Part shown: one piece after another, positions 40,865-48,905 of the stretch | How the letters are laid out: each line of letters starts with the position of its first letter | Numbering within the stretch: the stretch's first letter is position 1 | DNA from: Fibrobacter sp. UWR4 | GTDB taxonomy: Bacteria; Fibrobacterota; Fibrobacteria; Fibrobacterales; Fibrobacteraceae | Direction: 5' to 3' | DNA: 64,000 bases | Assembly: GCF_003149045.1 (NCBI RefSeq) | Contig: NZ_QGDU01000014.1 | Coordinates: 27,810 to 91,809 of the forward strand | Notes under the pieces: model-generated | What the model saw: the letters and a program-made list of their open reading frames with translations, nothing else | Databases searched by the model: none | Told to the model about the DNA's origin: nothing | Made by a program: the position numbers and the translations under genes

Positions 40865-42204
40865 TAAATAAGTTTTTCCACCTTAGCGCAAAGTTCCTCA
40901 GCTTCCTCAGCAGTGGGGGCTTCTGCGATTACGCGGATCACGGGCTCGGTGTTGCTTGCGCGAACATGGACCCAGGACTTTTCGGAACCAAGCCACAAGC
41001 CGTCACGTTCATCCATCTTCCAACCGGCAAAGATTTCCTTCACCTTGGGGAGGATGTCTGCTACCTTCTTGTCACCAAGTTCAAACTTCTTCTTGGGCAT
41101 TGCGTAAGCAGGATTTTCGGCAACGAACTTTTCGGGGCCACCATCGTGATGAGCCATCCAGCTAAGAACGAGGGCTGCTGCCACCAAGGAGTCGCGACCG
41201 TAGTGGAGAGCCGGCAAAATCACGCCGCCGTTACCTTCACCACCGATAACGCAACCGTTTTCGATCATCTGGAGGCTTACGTTGATTTCGCCCACCTTGG
41301 CGCGGCTGAATTCGCAACCGTACTTGGCAGCCACATCTTCATTCATGCGGCTGGTGGAAAGATTCACGCAGACGGAGCCCTTCTTCTGGGAAAGAACTTC
41401 TTCAGTTGCAATGGCCAGAGTATATTCTTCGCCGATGCTACGGCCGAGGCCATCTACCAGGGCGCAGCGGTCTGCATCCGGATCCACAGCAAAGCCAACT
41501 GCGCAACCATTTGCCTTTACAGCTTCGCGGAGGTCGCCCAGGTTTTCCGGCAAAGGTTCTGCTCCACGGGGGAATGTACCATCGGGTTCGCAGTGAACGC
41601 GAACCACTTCGCAACCCAGCTGCTCCAAAAGGCGAGGAACAATGTAGGAGCCCGCACCATTCACGGCGTCCACAGCAACCTTAAACTTCTTGGCCTTGAT
41701 AGCCTCCACGTCTACGAAGGGAATGCCCAGAGTGCCGTCGATGTGGATGCCATCGGCATCCGGTGCCAATTCGTACTTACCCATGGTGCGGTAGTCGGGA
41801 TAGCTGAACTGGTTGGCATCAGCCAATTCAAAAAGCTTCTTCACATCATCGGGACCCAGGAACAGACCCTTGCTGTTCAAGAACTTAAGGGCATTCCATT
41901 CCAGGGGATTGTGGCTAGCCGTAATAATAATGCCAGCGTCTGCCTTGAAATGGGTAGTCAAAATTTCCACAGACGGAGTGGTGGAAAGGCCCACATCCAC
42001 AACGTCAACACCGGAAAGACGGCAAATGCCAGCCACATACTGCACAATGGCATCTCCCGTAGGGCGGCTGTCACGACCAATTACAATACGCTTTGCCTGG
42101 GTAATTTCCAGAAAAGCACGAACATGGCTCTGTAAAACCTGGGGGGTAAGGGTATCGCCCACAATACCGCGGATACCCGAAATAGAACGCATCAGTTTAG
42201 ACAT
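40864..42204 (-). CDS. glmM: Phosphoglucosamine/phosphohexose mutase (archaeal/Bacteroidetes GlmM-like)
   Basis: An alpha-D-phosphohexomutase of 446 residues. Motifs in order: SISGIRGIVGDTLTP, the phosphoserine loop IITASHNP (Ser97), the metal loop VDPDADRCALVD, the sugar loop GGEGNGGVI and the phosphate loop RASNTEPVIRV. GGEGNGG and the start MSKLMRSISGIRG resemble the GlmM type that makes glucosamine-1-phosphate for peptidoglycan; phosphomannomutase activity is possible. Whether the organism has another glmM cannot be judged here. Confidence 0.85.
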   Translation of the reverse strand: MSKLMRSISGIRGIVGDTLTPQVLQSHVRAFLEITQAKRIVIGRDSRPTGDAIVQYVAGICRLSGVDVVDVGLSTTPSVEILTTHFKADAGIIITASHNPLEWNALKFLNSKGLFLGPDDVKKLFELADANQFSYPDYRTMGKYELAPDADGIHIDGTLGIPFVDVEAIKAKKFKVAVDAVNGAGSYIVPRLLEQLGCEVVRVHCEPDGTFPRGAEPLPENLGDLREAVKANGCAVGFAVDPDADRCALVDGLGRSIGEEYTLAIATEEVLSQKKGSVCVNLSTSRMNEDVAAKYGCEFSRAKVGEINVSLQMIENGCVIGGEGNGGVILPALHYGRDSLVAAALVLSWMAHHDGGPEKFVAENPAYAMPKKKFELGDKKVADILPKVKEIFAGWKMDERDGLWLGSEKSWVHVRASNTEPVIRVIAEAPTAEEAEELCAKVEKLI

Positions 42205-42311
42205 ACAATTCCTTTGGAACTCTTATTTGGTCCAAAATATAATAAGGTTTGACACGCACGGCCCTAAACTTTTATATAGTTTATGGGGATGATGGGATTA
42301 AAGGAGTGTAA

Positions 42312-43445
42312 ATGGACACCGTCCTTGACATAAGAATGGCCCTAGGATCTGACCTGATCGGTATGGCCCTAGTGGTAGTCATGATCGTCGGCAATATCTG
42401 GCGACTGAGACTAAAAAGCAAGGAAAGTAAGCTGCTCATCGCGATGCTGCTTACTAGTTTTTCTTGCTGCTTTTTTGATGTCGTCGCCTTCGCCGTGGAT
42501 GGCATATCCTCCGACTATGCGGAAAACATTGTCTACCTGACCAACACAGCCCTATTCGCATCCAACTTCCTTTGCGCCTATAGCTGGTTCCTTTTCCTGA
42601 AGGAACATCTGAAATTGGATCTTTCCAACAGTCAACAGACAATATTACGCATTACGAAAGTTCTCCTTCTCGTCATGCTGATTTTCAACATTTACTGTCC
42701 GTTCATTTTCTATGTGGATGAAATGAACCGATACAACCGAATGTTCGGCTATTGGATTTACGTCGCTTTCAATTATGCCCTTATTATCAATTCCCTAATT
42801 CTCTATTACAAGAACTACAGGCAGGACAGTTCCATCCGTTTCTTCCCTATCTGGCTGTACATTATCCCTATTGTCAGCGCAACGGTTATCCAGTCCCTCT
42901 TCTACGGAATTTCTCTGATGGCAGCAAGCTTTGCGGTAGCCATCGCAGGTGCATTCACCAGCTTGCAGAACGAACGCATTTTCAGGGACGACCTGACAGG
43001 TCTTTTCAACAGGTCCTTCCTGGACTATGTGCTGACACTTTACTCCCAGAAAGGTCGCAAGGCCAGCGGCATTATGATCAGCCTCTGTAACTTTGAGGAA
43101 GTCAACGAGAAATTCGGTCATGGAGTTGGCGATCAGGCCCTAACCAAGGCTGCGGAACTGATTCATGATTCCGTAGGTGGCTGGGGTTCCGTCCTTCGCT
43201 ATTCCGGAGATGAATTCATCGTCATGATGGATTCTCAGTACGACGATTATATTTCCAACTGCATTCTCAAAATACAGACCAACTTCGACAAGTTCAACAG
43301 AGAACACACCGAAGCTTATACATTAACTCCTGCCATTGGATTCAAGAAGCACAATTCCAAGGCTGACAACGTGGACAAATTCCTTGATGGGCTGGTCCTT
43401 TCGACCAAGCAGGAAAAGATGAAGATTAAGGAAGGCCTAGTCTAG
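42312..43445 (+). CDS. Seven-helix membrane protein with a probably inactive GGDEF domain
   Basis: An AAGGAG ribosome site precedes the ATG. The first ~215 residues hold six or seven membrane helices (VVMIVGNIWRLRL, LLTSFSCCFFDVVAF and others). The C-terminal GGDEF-like domain begins RDDLTGLFNRSFLDYV, but the metal-binding Asp pair of the xDxDxF motif is replaced (SLCNFEEVNEKFGH), and the signature is YSGDEF. The enzyme may be inactive and act as a sensor or partner of another cyclase. It converges with the TPR gene, their ends overlapping by 4 bp. Confidence 0.85.
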   Translation: MDTVLDIRMALGSDLIGMALVVVMIVGNIWRLRLKSKESKLLIAMLLTSFSCCFFDVVAFAVDGISSDYAENIVYLTNTALFASNFLCAYSWFLFLKEHLKLDLSNSQQTILRITKVLLLVMLIFNIYCPFIFYVDEMNRYNRMFGYWIYVAFNYALIINSLILYYKNYRQDSSIRFFPIWLYIIPIVSATVIQSLFYGISLMAASFAVAIAGAFTSLQNERIFRDDLTGLFNRSFLDYVLTLYSQKGRKASGIMISLCNFEEVNEKFGHGVGDQALTKAAELIHDSVGGWGSVLRYSGDEFIVMMDSQYDDYISNCILKIQTNFDKFNREHTEAYTLTPAIGFKKHNSKADNVDKFLDGLVLSTKQEKMKIKEGLV

Positions 43446-44524
43446 TATCCTTCGGACATTCCCAAGATATCCGCCTTCAGGGTGGCGTCATCGGGATAGT
43501 ACTTTTCAGCAAGTCTTAAAATACGGAGAGCTTCGTCATCACGTTTCTGGGCGTGAGCGTCGTATGCCATATTCTTGAATCCGAAAATAGCTTCCGCATT
43601 GCCATTCCTTGCAGCCAGTTCGTAGGCAAATTCCGCACGTTCCAGGAACTTGGCATCATATGCCAGGTTCCCTAAGAAGATGGCCGCATCCGTAAAATCA
43701 GGCTTGATCTGGATAATGCTATTGAGGATATCCATGGCAACAAACTGCTTTTCGTCTTCCACCAGAACATCCGCCAGCTTGTACATGGTAGCCACATCAT
43801 CCGCCCTAATGGCAAGAGCCTCACGATAGGCGCCAGCACTCTGTTCATAATCCTTATGGAGACGGTATACATCCCCAAGATATACCAGAAAGTCCACTTC
43901 TTCCGGATTGGCGGCGTATCCTTCACGAATGACAGCAACCGCACGGTCAAAATCCTCTACGGCAATATTGGCTTCGGACAGCTGGTAGACAATACTGATG
44001 TCATTCTTTTCTAGAGCGTAGGCTTTTTCAATAGCACGAAGGGCGCCCACCTTATCGCCGGTCTTGCTATAGGCATCGCCCAGGTACAGCCACCCGCTAA
44101 TATTATCCGGTTCCAGCTTTAATGCACGATGATAGGCGGCAACGCATTCCGGATATTGCTTCAGCCTGAAGTAGACGGAAGCCATATTGAAAAGGGCCGG
44201 AGAGAACTTACCGCTGGAGAAATCCACCGCCTTGCGGTAATTGGCTGCAGCCTCGGGATATTTCTCCATCTGGTAATAAGAGTTCGCAATGTTGAAATTA
44301 ACCGCAATGGGATCCGCCCCGCGATCAGCCGCCTTACGGTACAAGGTAATTGCCTGCTTGAATCGACCATCACGATAAAGAGCATTGGCACGATCCACCA
44401 GATCCGCCGCAGACTGGGCCGCAAATGCAGGAGTCAAAAAAGCCATCAGGAGGCAGCCGATGCTGAGATTCCTCAGCATGACACAAGAGAATACTTTCGG
44501 GATAACGCGGACTATTCTAGTCAT
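43442..44524 (-). CDS. Exported TPR protein (TtpD-like, last gene of TonB operon)
   Basis: A signal peptide (cleavage near residue 36 after AFA) is followed by about eight tetratricopeptide repeats, for example LYRDGRFKQAITLYRKAADR and LFNMASVYFRLKQYPECVAA, to the end. It overlaps the tonB gene by 8 bp. TPR proteins at the end of TonB2-type operons are reported to bind TonB2 complexes in the periplasm. The DNA for the h-region (VMLRNLSIG, 44456-44482) is a 27-bp palindromic repeat, so this signal peptide was partly built by a mobile repeat. Earlier starts within the leader are possible. Confidence 0.87.
   Translation of the reverse strand: MTRIVRVIPKVFSCVMLRNLSIGCLLMAFLTPAFAAQSAADLVDRANALYRDGRFKQAITLYRKAADRGADPIAVNFNIANSYYQMEKYPEAAANYRKAVDFSSGKFSPALFNMASVYFRLKQYPECVAAYHRALKLEPDNISGWLYLGDAYSKTGDKVGALRAIEKAYALEKNDISIVYQLSEANIAVEDFDRAVAVIREGYAANPEEVDFLVYLGDVYRLHKDYEQSAGAYREALAIRADDVATMYKLADVLVEDEKQFVAMDILNSIIQIKPDFTDAAIFLGNLAYDAKFLERAEFAYELAARNGNAEAIFGFKNMAYDAHAQKRDDEALRILRLAEKYYPDDATLKADILGMSEGY
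44456..44482. repeat. 27-bp palindromic repeat, copy 2, inside the TPR gene
   Basis: On the minus strand the arms are GTCATGCTGAG and CTCAGCATCGGC. It is read in frame as VMLRNLSIG within the signal peptide. Confidence 0.75.
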
Positions 44525-45176
44525 GGAACTTCACCTCAAACGGTTGCTCCATCCCGCAGAAAGGCACCGACTTGCCATCTTTTTCTGCAGGTTCAAAACT
44601 CATACGACCAAGGGCATCCTTACCCGCCTGGGCAAGACCTGTTCCCGCGGGAGATTCTTCCACCACGCGGATATCGTAGGCACGTCCCGTCACGTCCACG
44701 CAAAAACTTAAACGGAGAATGGCGTCAATTTCACGATCGCGAATCTGGGGCGGAACCTGGAAATTGGGCATGGAACGGCTGGTGGGTTTCTTATCCACAT
44801 CACCGCTTTCGTTGGACATGGCGCCCCCGCGGAAATCGGCCACCAGATTTTCGCTAATGGCAGCACCACCGCCCGCACTTGCGGTTCCCAAGTTCATGGC
44901 CATACGGGGTCCCGCCTTGGGACTTCTGGAATTGGACTTCTGACGGTTAGGCTTGCGGGAAGGCTTCTTCACTTCCTTCTTCTTCTGAACTTCCTCAGGT
45001 TTCTTTACGGCCACTTCCGTCTTGACAAATTTCTTTTCCTGGAACATCTTGCCGTTGATGAACAAGTTTGCCACCGTTACGGAAAATACCAGCAGAAGAC
45101 TACTAAGGACCGCCGCGGTAAGAACCGTGAACCTTTTGAGGATTTTCAAAAGTCCTTTAAAAAAAACTTGCATCAA
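44517..45176 (-). CDS. tonB: TonB-type energy transducer
   Basis: A membrane helix (VLTAAVLSSLLLVFSVTVAN) near the N-terminus, a Lys/Pro-rich periplasmic linker (VKKPEEVQKKKEVKKPSRKP), a Gly/Ala segment, and a C-terminal TonB domain of about 85 residues (REIDAILRLSFCVDVTGRAY, VVEESPAGTG, MSFEPA). It passes proton-motive energy from ExbB/ExbD to the receptor at 50608. The 219-residue length and a linker short in Pro resemble TonB2 proteins. It follows exbD by 47 bp, a gap containing a dispersed repeat. Confidence 0.88.
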   Translation of the reverse strand: MMQVFFKGLLKILKRFTVLTAAVLSSLLLVFSVTVANLFINGKMFQEKKFVKTEVAVKKPEEVQKKKEVKKPSRKPNRQKSNSRSPKAGPRMAMNLGTASAGGGAAISENLVADFRGGAMSNESGDVDKKPTSRSMPNFQVPPQIRDREIDAILRLSFCVDVTGRAYDIRVVEESPAGTGLAQAGKDALGRMSFEPAEKDGKSVPFCGMEQPFEVKFHD

Positions 45177-45187
45177 ATGATCACCTT

Positions 45188-45215
45188 CTAGATTCTTCGC
45201 TCCGCTCAGAATAAC
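45188..45215. repeat. Dispersed GTTATTCTGAGCGGAG-type repeat, copy 1
   Basis: Minus strand: GTTATTCTGAGCGGAGCGAA then GAATCTAG. It is an imperfect palindrome (ATTCTGAG...) between exbD and tonB. The second copy is at 48831-48864. Confidence 0.75.
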
Positions 45216-45223
45216 ATCCTGAA

Positions 45224-45628
45224 TTAATCCGCCTGGGCAGCAATTGAAACTTTCTTGACTCCGCTCATATTACAAGCGTCAATGACCTGCACCAACACAC
45301 CTGTTTCAGCCCCCTTATCCGCAATAACGACGGCTTCACGGTCAGGTGTCTTTGCCAAGGACTGCTTCAGAATATCCTGAAGGCTGGCCAAGTCCACCTG
45401 GCGTTCGTTTATATGAATAGTCCCTTCGCGGGTAATGGCAATGAGGATATTTTCCTTTTCCAGCTGGGATGCGCTCTGGGCCTCGGGCTTCGTCACATCC
45501 ACACCAGTTTCTCGGGTAAAGCTGGAGGTCACTACAAAGAAAATCAGCAAGATGAACACAATGTCCATCAAAGGGCCCATATCGATGCCCATATCTTTTT
45601 GCTTTCGCTGCGGGAGATTAAAGTTCAT
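45224..45628 (-). CDS. exbD: ExbD/TolR biopolymer transport protein
   Basis: A short cytoplasmic start (NFNLPQRKQKDMGIDMGPLM), one membrane helix with the proton-carrying Asp in GPLMDIVFILLIFFVV, and a periplasmic domain (TVHINERQVDLASL-like). 134 residues. Its ATG directly follows the TAA of exbB, and GAGG within the last exbB codons serves as ribosome site. Part of the ion-driven motor of the TonB2-like system. Confidence 0.95.
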   Translation of the reverse strand: MNFNLPQRKQKDMGIDMGPLMDIVFILLIFFVVTSSFTRETGVDVTKPEAQSASQLEKENILIAITREGTIHINERQVDLASLQDILKQSLAKTPDREAVVIADKGAETGVLVQVIDACNMSGVKKVSIAAQAD

Positions 45629-46291
45629 TTATACCTCGCCGTGTCTGGCGGCCAAATAGTTTTCGATAACAGTAGCGCCCAGCTGCAACTGCTGGGACAG
45701 AATATCAATTCGTTCATCCAGGCGTTGTTTCAGAAGCGTAAGAGGGAACGCAATGAGCAAACCGCTCTGTGTAGAAATCAGGGCTTCGGAAATACCATCC
45801 GCCATGAGAACCGGATTCTGGTTTCCATAAAGAGTGATCACTTCGAAGGTGGACACCATGCCGGTCACCGTTCCCAGCAGGCCAAGAAGCGGAGCGGCCG
45901 CCGCCATCACAGAAACAATATGATTTCCCTGCTGCATATAGCGCAAGGTCTTGATCACGCGCACCTGCATATAGTCTTCATATTCCGAAGGTTTTTCAAT
46001 GGCTACTTTCAAGGCAAGGTGAAGTTCGCGGGCAAGAATCCCGCCACGTTTTTTCAGGCGGCCTCGAGCAGCGCGGGCTTCCCCGCTCAAGCTGTTCTTC
46101 AAGTCTTCACGCAGGCGCTCCACCACCTTGTGGGAATCCTTGCGGAAATAATCACGTCCAATTCGGAACCAGGCAGAATACAGGTAATAGAAGCCTATTG
46201 CTCCACACAATAGAATCGGAAGCATGACGATGCCGCCGGCACCGTATGTCTTCTGCAAGGCTTCTATAAAGATGTATATGTTGTTGTTCAT
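45629..46291 (-). CDS. exbB: ExbB/TolQ proton channel protein
   Basis: Three membrane helices: IVMLPILLCGAIGFYYLYSA, then VMAAAAPLLGLLGTVTGMVS and GISEALISTQSGLLIAFPLT with the conserved Thr/Glu region. 220 residues. It directly precedes exbD. Its start lies 5 bp from the end of repeat element copy B, which separates it from ttpC by 136 bp, so the element could uncouple the two halves of the operon. Confidence 0.95.
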   Translation of the reverse strand: MNNNIYIFIEALQKTYGAGGIVMLPILLCGAIGFYYLYSAWFRIGRDYFRKDSHKVVERLREDLKNSLSGEARAARGRLKKRGGILARELHLALKVAIEKPSEYEDYMQVRVIKTLRYMQQGNHIVSVMAAAAPLLGLLGTVTGMVSTFEVITLYGNQNPVLMADGISEALISTQSGLLIAFPLTLLKQRLDERIDILSQQLQLGATVIENYLAARHGEV

Positions 46292-46295
46292 GGTT

Positions 46296-46440
46296 TAGGG
46301 GTGATTTAGGGGCTAGGGTCTAGGGGCTAGGGGTTAGGGCGTCTGGATGTATATGCTTTTGATTTCGGGATAGTTTCGTCTTTATTTTTTCCTCAGTGGT
46401 TTTCCCGACATCCCTAATCTCTAGTTTCTAATTTCTAGTC
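46296..46440 (-). repeat. Heptad-flanked core element, copy B
   Basis: Reverse-orientation copy of 37012-37159. TAG at 46307, 46314, 46321, 46328 and 46335 on one side and CTA at 46414, 46421, 46428 and 46435 on the other, with a core of about 75 bp between. It lies inside the TonB operon; its last heptads overlap the end of ttpC and give the codons for ETRN plus the TAG stop at 46428. Confidence 0.88.
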
Positions 46441-47972
46441 TCTTCCTTAGGGAAAATCTTGTTTAATAGGCTTGTGCTCTGGACATAAAGTTCACTAGTC
46501 ACCTTCTCGATTTTTTCACTCAGAAGGCCATGAAGAATCATTACGGGGATTGCAATGATCAAACCCGTTTCCGTCGTAACGAGAGCTTCAGAAATACCGC
46601 CAGCCAGCACGCGGGCGTCATTGGTACCCACTTCCGTAATCACATTGAACAGCGTAATAATACCCGTCACCGTACCCAGCAAGCCAAGCAACGGCGCGAT
46701 GGAGCCCATAGCGGCAAGCAGACCCATGCGGCGTTCCAGTTTGGGCTGCTCACGAAGGAGAGCTTCCTGCAGGGACTTTTCTGCAGCATCACGAGATTCC
46801 TTCGCCTTATTCAGCACGGAGAACATGACCATGGAAAGAGCGGATTCTTTCTTCAGGCAAAAGTTCGCGGCATCTTCATAACGCTTTTCGGAAACCATCC
46901 CTTCCACCTTCTTGACGAAGCGCTTGCCGATGCGGCCACGGAGTGTCAGCACGATGAAACGTTCCAGACAGAGAAGCAGTGCGAAAATAGCCACCAGCAT
47001 GAGCGGGTACATCACGATACCGCCCTTCTTGAAGAAAGCCTGCAATTCTTCCTTCCAGGTCAATTCCTTCGTGTCACTGATGGAGTTTTTCACCGCCTTA
47101 TTCTGGAGAACATCCAGAGGGATGGTCACCTGATTATCCGAAGCCTGAGAAACTGCGGTGCGGATGGTGGCGGACATTTCCTGAGGCAAAGTGTTATTCC
47201 ATTCGAAGATCTTACCCTGAAGAGCACCGGAGCGAAGCAGTGCCTGAACTTCACCGAGACCGCCTGCGGATCCATCCGTAGCCACTTCCCCGAGGAAGAC
47301 GGTTCCCAAGCGCAAGCGATTTACACTTACATCCGGACGGGAACCTACCTGAGAATTTACGCTACCATAGGACTGGGTATAGGTCATCTCGTGACGTTTC
47401 AGCAAATCTTCCAGATAGAGGCGGGTAACAGAAAGGGTGTTAGGATTCTTTGCATCCGCTTCGTCCTGAGCCTTCTTTAAATTCACCAGACGTTCATTCA
47501 TTCCCACGGGATAATCGCCTGTGATTTCCCCTAGGGATTTATCCACGGAAAGCTTCACCTGAGTATTCAGGGCTTCATATGCGGATTCGTCGGACTTGGC
47601 TTTTTCTTCGGCGTCCGTCGTCACATCCTTGCTAGCCATGACTTCTTCATTCACGCGGCCAAGGTCTGTAGAAAGCTTGGAGTAGCGGCCATCCAGCTCA
47701 CGGGTTTCCGTCTGATGTTCTTCCGTCAGCTGAGTTTCGTTATAGCGCTTACGCCAATGTTCCGCTTCCAGCTTTTCAAGAGAGTCGGCCTTCTGCAGGC
47801 GAATGCGGGTAAGGGCATCCACTTCACGCTGCAGCTCCTTGTATTCCACCAACTTCAGGGAATCCCGAATCCTTGCGCTATCCACAGCGGCTTCCTTAGA
47901 AGACCAGGGCCAGGCAAAAGCAGACAGAGCAAGGAACATCACCAAGGACATCACTTTCATAAAATTATCCAT
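46428..47972 (-). CDS. TtpC-like ExbB-family protein with long periplasmic N-terminus
   Basis: A signal peptide (residues 1-20) and ~290 residues of mostly coiled-coil periplasmic domain (LKLVEYKELQREVDALTRIR; AEKAKSDES region) precede a standard three-helix MotA/TolQ/ExbB module (IVMYPLMLVAIFALLLCLER, LLAAMGSIAPLLGLLGTVTG, GGISEALVTTETGLIIAIPV). This is the layout of TtpC of the Vibrio TonB2 system. Its start overlaps the DUF3450 stop (TAATG) with GGGAGGG upstream. The last four codons and the stop derive from a heptad repeat, so the natural C-terminus may have been altered. Confidence 0.9.
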   Translation of the reverse strand: MDNFMKVMSLVMFLALSAFAWPWSSKEAAVDSARIRDSLKLVEYKELQREVDALTRIRLQKADSLEKLEAEHWRKRYNETQLTEEHQTETRELDGRYSKLSTDLGRVNEEVMASKDVTTDAEEKAKSDESAYEALNTQVKLSVDKSLGEITGDYPVGMNERLVNLKKAQDEADAKNPNTLSVTRLYLEDLLKRHEMTYTQSYGSVNSQVGSRPDVSVNRLRLGTVFLGEVATDGSAGGLGEVQALLRSGALQGKIFEWNNTLPQEMSATIRTAVSQASDNQVTIPLDVLQNKAVKNSISDTKELTWKEELQAFFKKGGIVMYPLMLVAIFALLLCLERFIVLTLRGRIGKRFVKKVEGMVSEKRYEDAANFCLKKESALSMVMFSVLNKAKESRDAAEKSLQEALLREQPKLERRMGLLAAMGSIAPLLGLLGTVTGIITLFNVITEVGTNDARVLAGGISEALVTTETGLIIAIPVMILHGLLSEKIEKVTSELYVQSTSLLNKIFPKEETRN

Positions 47973-48817
47973 TACTTACCCTCCCTTACGATAGAGAGAC
48001 TGACCGGCAGATTTACCATCTGGGGAGGTTTCTTGGCCTGCTTTACATCCAAGGCAAAACGGATCGCGTCACGTTCTGCCAGGTTCAAGTCTTCCACCCA
48101 TTCATATTCCACAGTTCCGGCCTGTTCGCCCGCCTTACGGACCAGGGCGCCATAGACAGTTCCGTTTTCATCGCTGTAGACCATCCACTGATTTCCAATG
48201 CGGAGAATCTGTGCGTTGATCAGTTCTCCGTTCTTGCGGGTCAGCGGAGAATTGATGATGGCAACTTCATCACCGAACTTGGTTTCTTCTGCGATGAGAG
48301 CCTTCAGGCGGGAGAAGGCTTCTTCTTCGGAAGCATTGCCTCCTTCAATGTCACGAGTCAAGGACTTGGCACGATCCAGGCGAGTTTCACGATCCCAGGG
48401 AAGCGTCTGGGAAATCTGGAATTCCAGCCGCTTGCTGATGGTAGCAAGAGCAACGCTCAAAGCCTTACGTTTGGATTTTACGTTTTCGCTACGATTCTTG
48501 GCATGGGCCTGCTTATTGCGTTCCTGCTGGAGCTGACCTGCCACATCCTTAATCTTGATGTTCAAGGAATCGATTTCGGACTTGCGACGTTCCTTGTCCT
48601 GTTTGTAGCGTTCCTGCAAGGTCTTGTAACGTTTGTCGTCCGCCTTCAGCATGGAATCGGTTGCCGCAATCTGGGAGTTCAGTTTTGCAATTTCGCTGTT
48701 CAGCTTTTCCTTTTCCAGCTGCATGTCCCGAATATCGGAATCTACATCGGCGTTGGCATAGCTGACAAACACCGCAGTAAACAAAAGAACTGTCAGTAGT
48801 TTTATTTTCATATTCAT
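47972..48817 (-). CDS. DUF3450 (TtpB-like) periplasmic protein
   Basis: Signal peptide (1-23, ending ANA) then a long coiled coil (DIRDMQLEKEKLNSEIAKLN onward, to about 125) and a C-terminal globular part. This matches DUF3450 proteins, which sit upstream of TtpC in TonB2 operons and are thought to work with it in the periplasm. It overlaps ttpC by one base. 281 residues is within the family range. Confidence 0.85.
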   Translation of the reverse strand: MNMKIKLLTVLLFTAVFVSYANADVDSDIRDMQLEKEKLNSEIAKLNSQIAATDSMLKADDKRYKTLQERYKQDKERRKSEIDSLNIKIKDVAGQLQQERNKQAHAKNRSENVKSKRKALSVALATISKRLEFQISQTLPWDRETRLDRAKSLTRDIEGGNASEEEAFSRLKALIAEETKFGDEVAIINSPLTRKNGELINAQILRIGNQWMVYSDENGTVYGALVRKAGEQAGTVEYEWVEDLNLAERDAIRFALDVKQAKKPPQMVNLPVSLSIVREGK

Positions 48818-48830
48818 ACTTTTTCACTCC

Positions 48831-48864
48831 TGGATTCTTCGTCGCTCCGTTTCTCAGAATGACG
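48831..48864. repeat. Dispersed GTCATTCTGAG-type repeat, copy 2
   Basis: Minus strand: GTCATTCTGAGAAACGGAGC then GACGAAGAATCCAG. It is a longer variant of 45188-45215 with a small insertion, 14 bp upstream of the DUF3450 gene. Very similar elements are dispersed in many unrelated bacterial genomes. Confidence 0.75.
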
Positions 48865-48905
48865 TAGGTGAAGCATCCTTTCAGCACTCCTAATATTCCA
48901 TTGCA

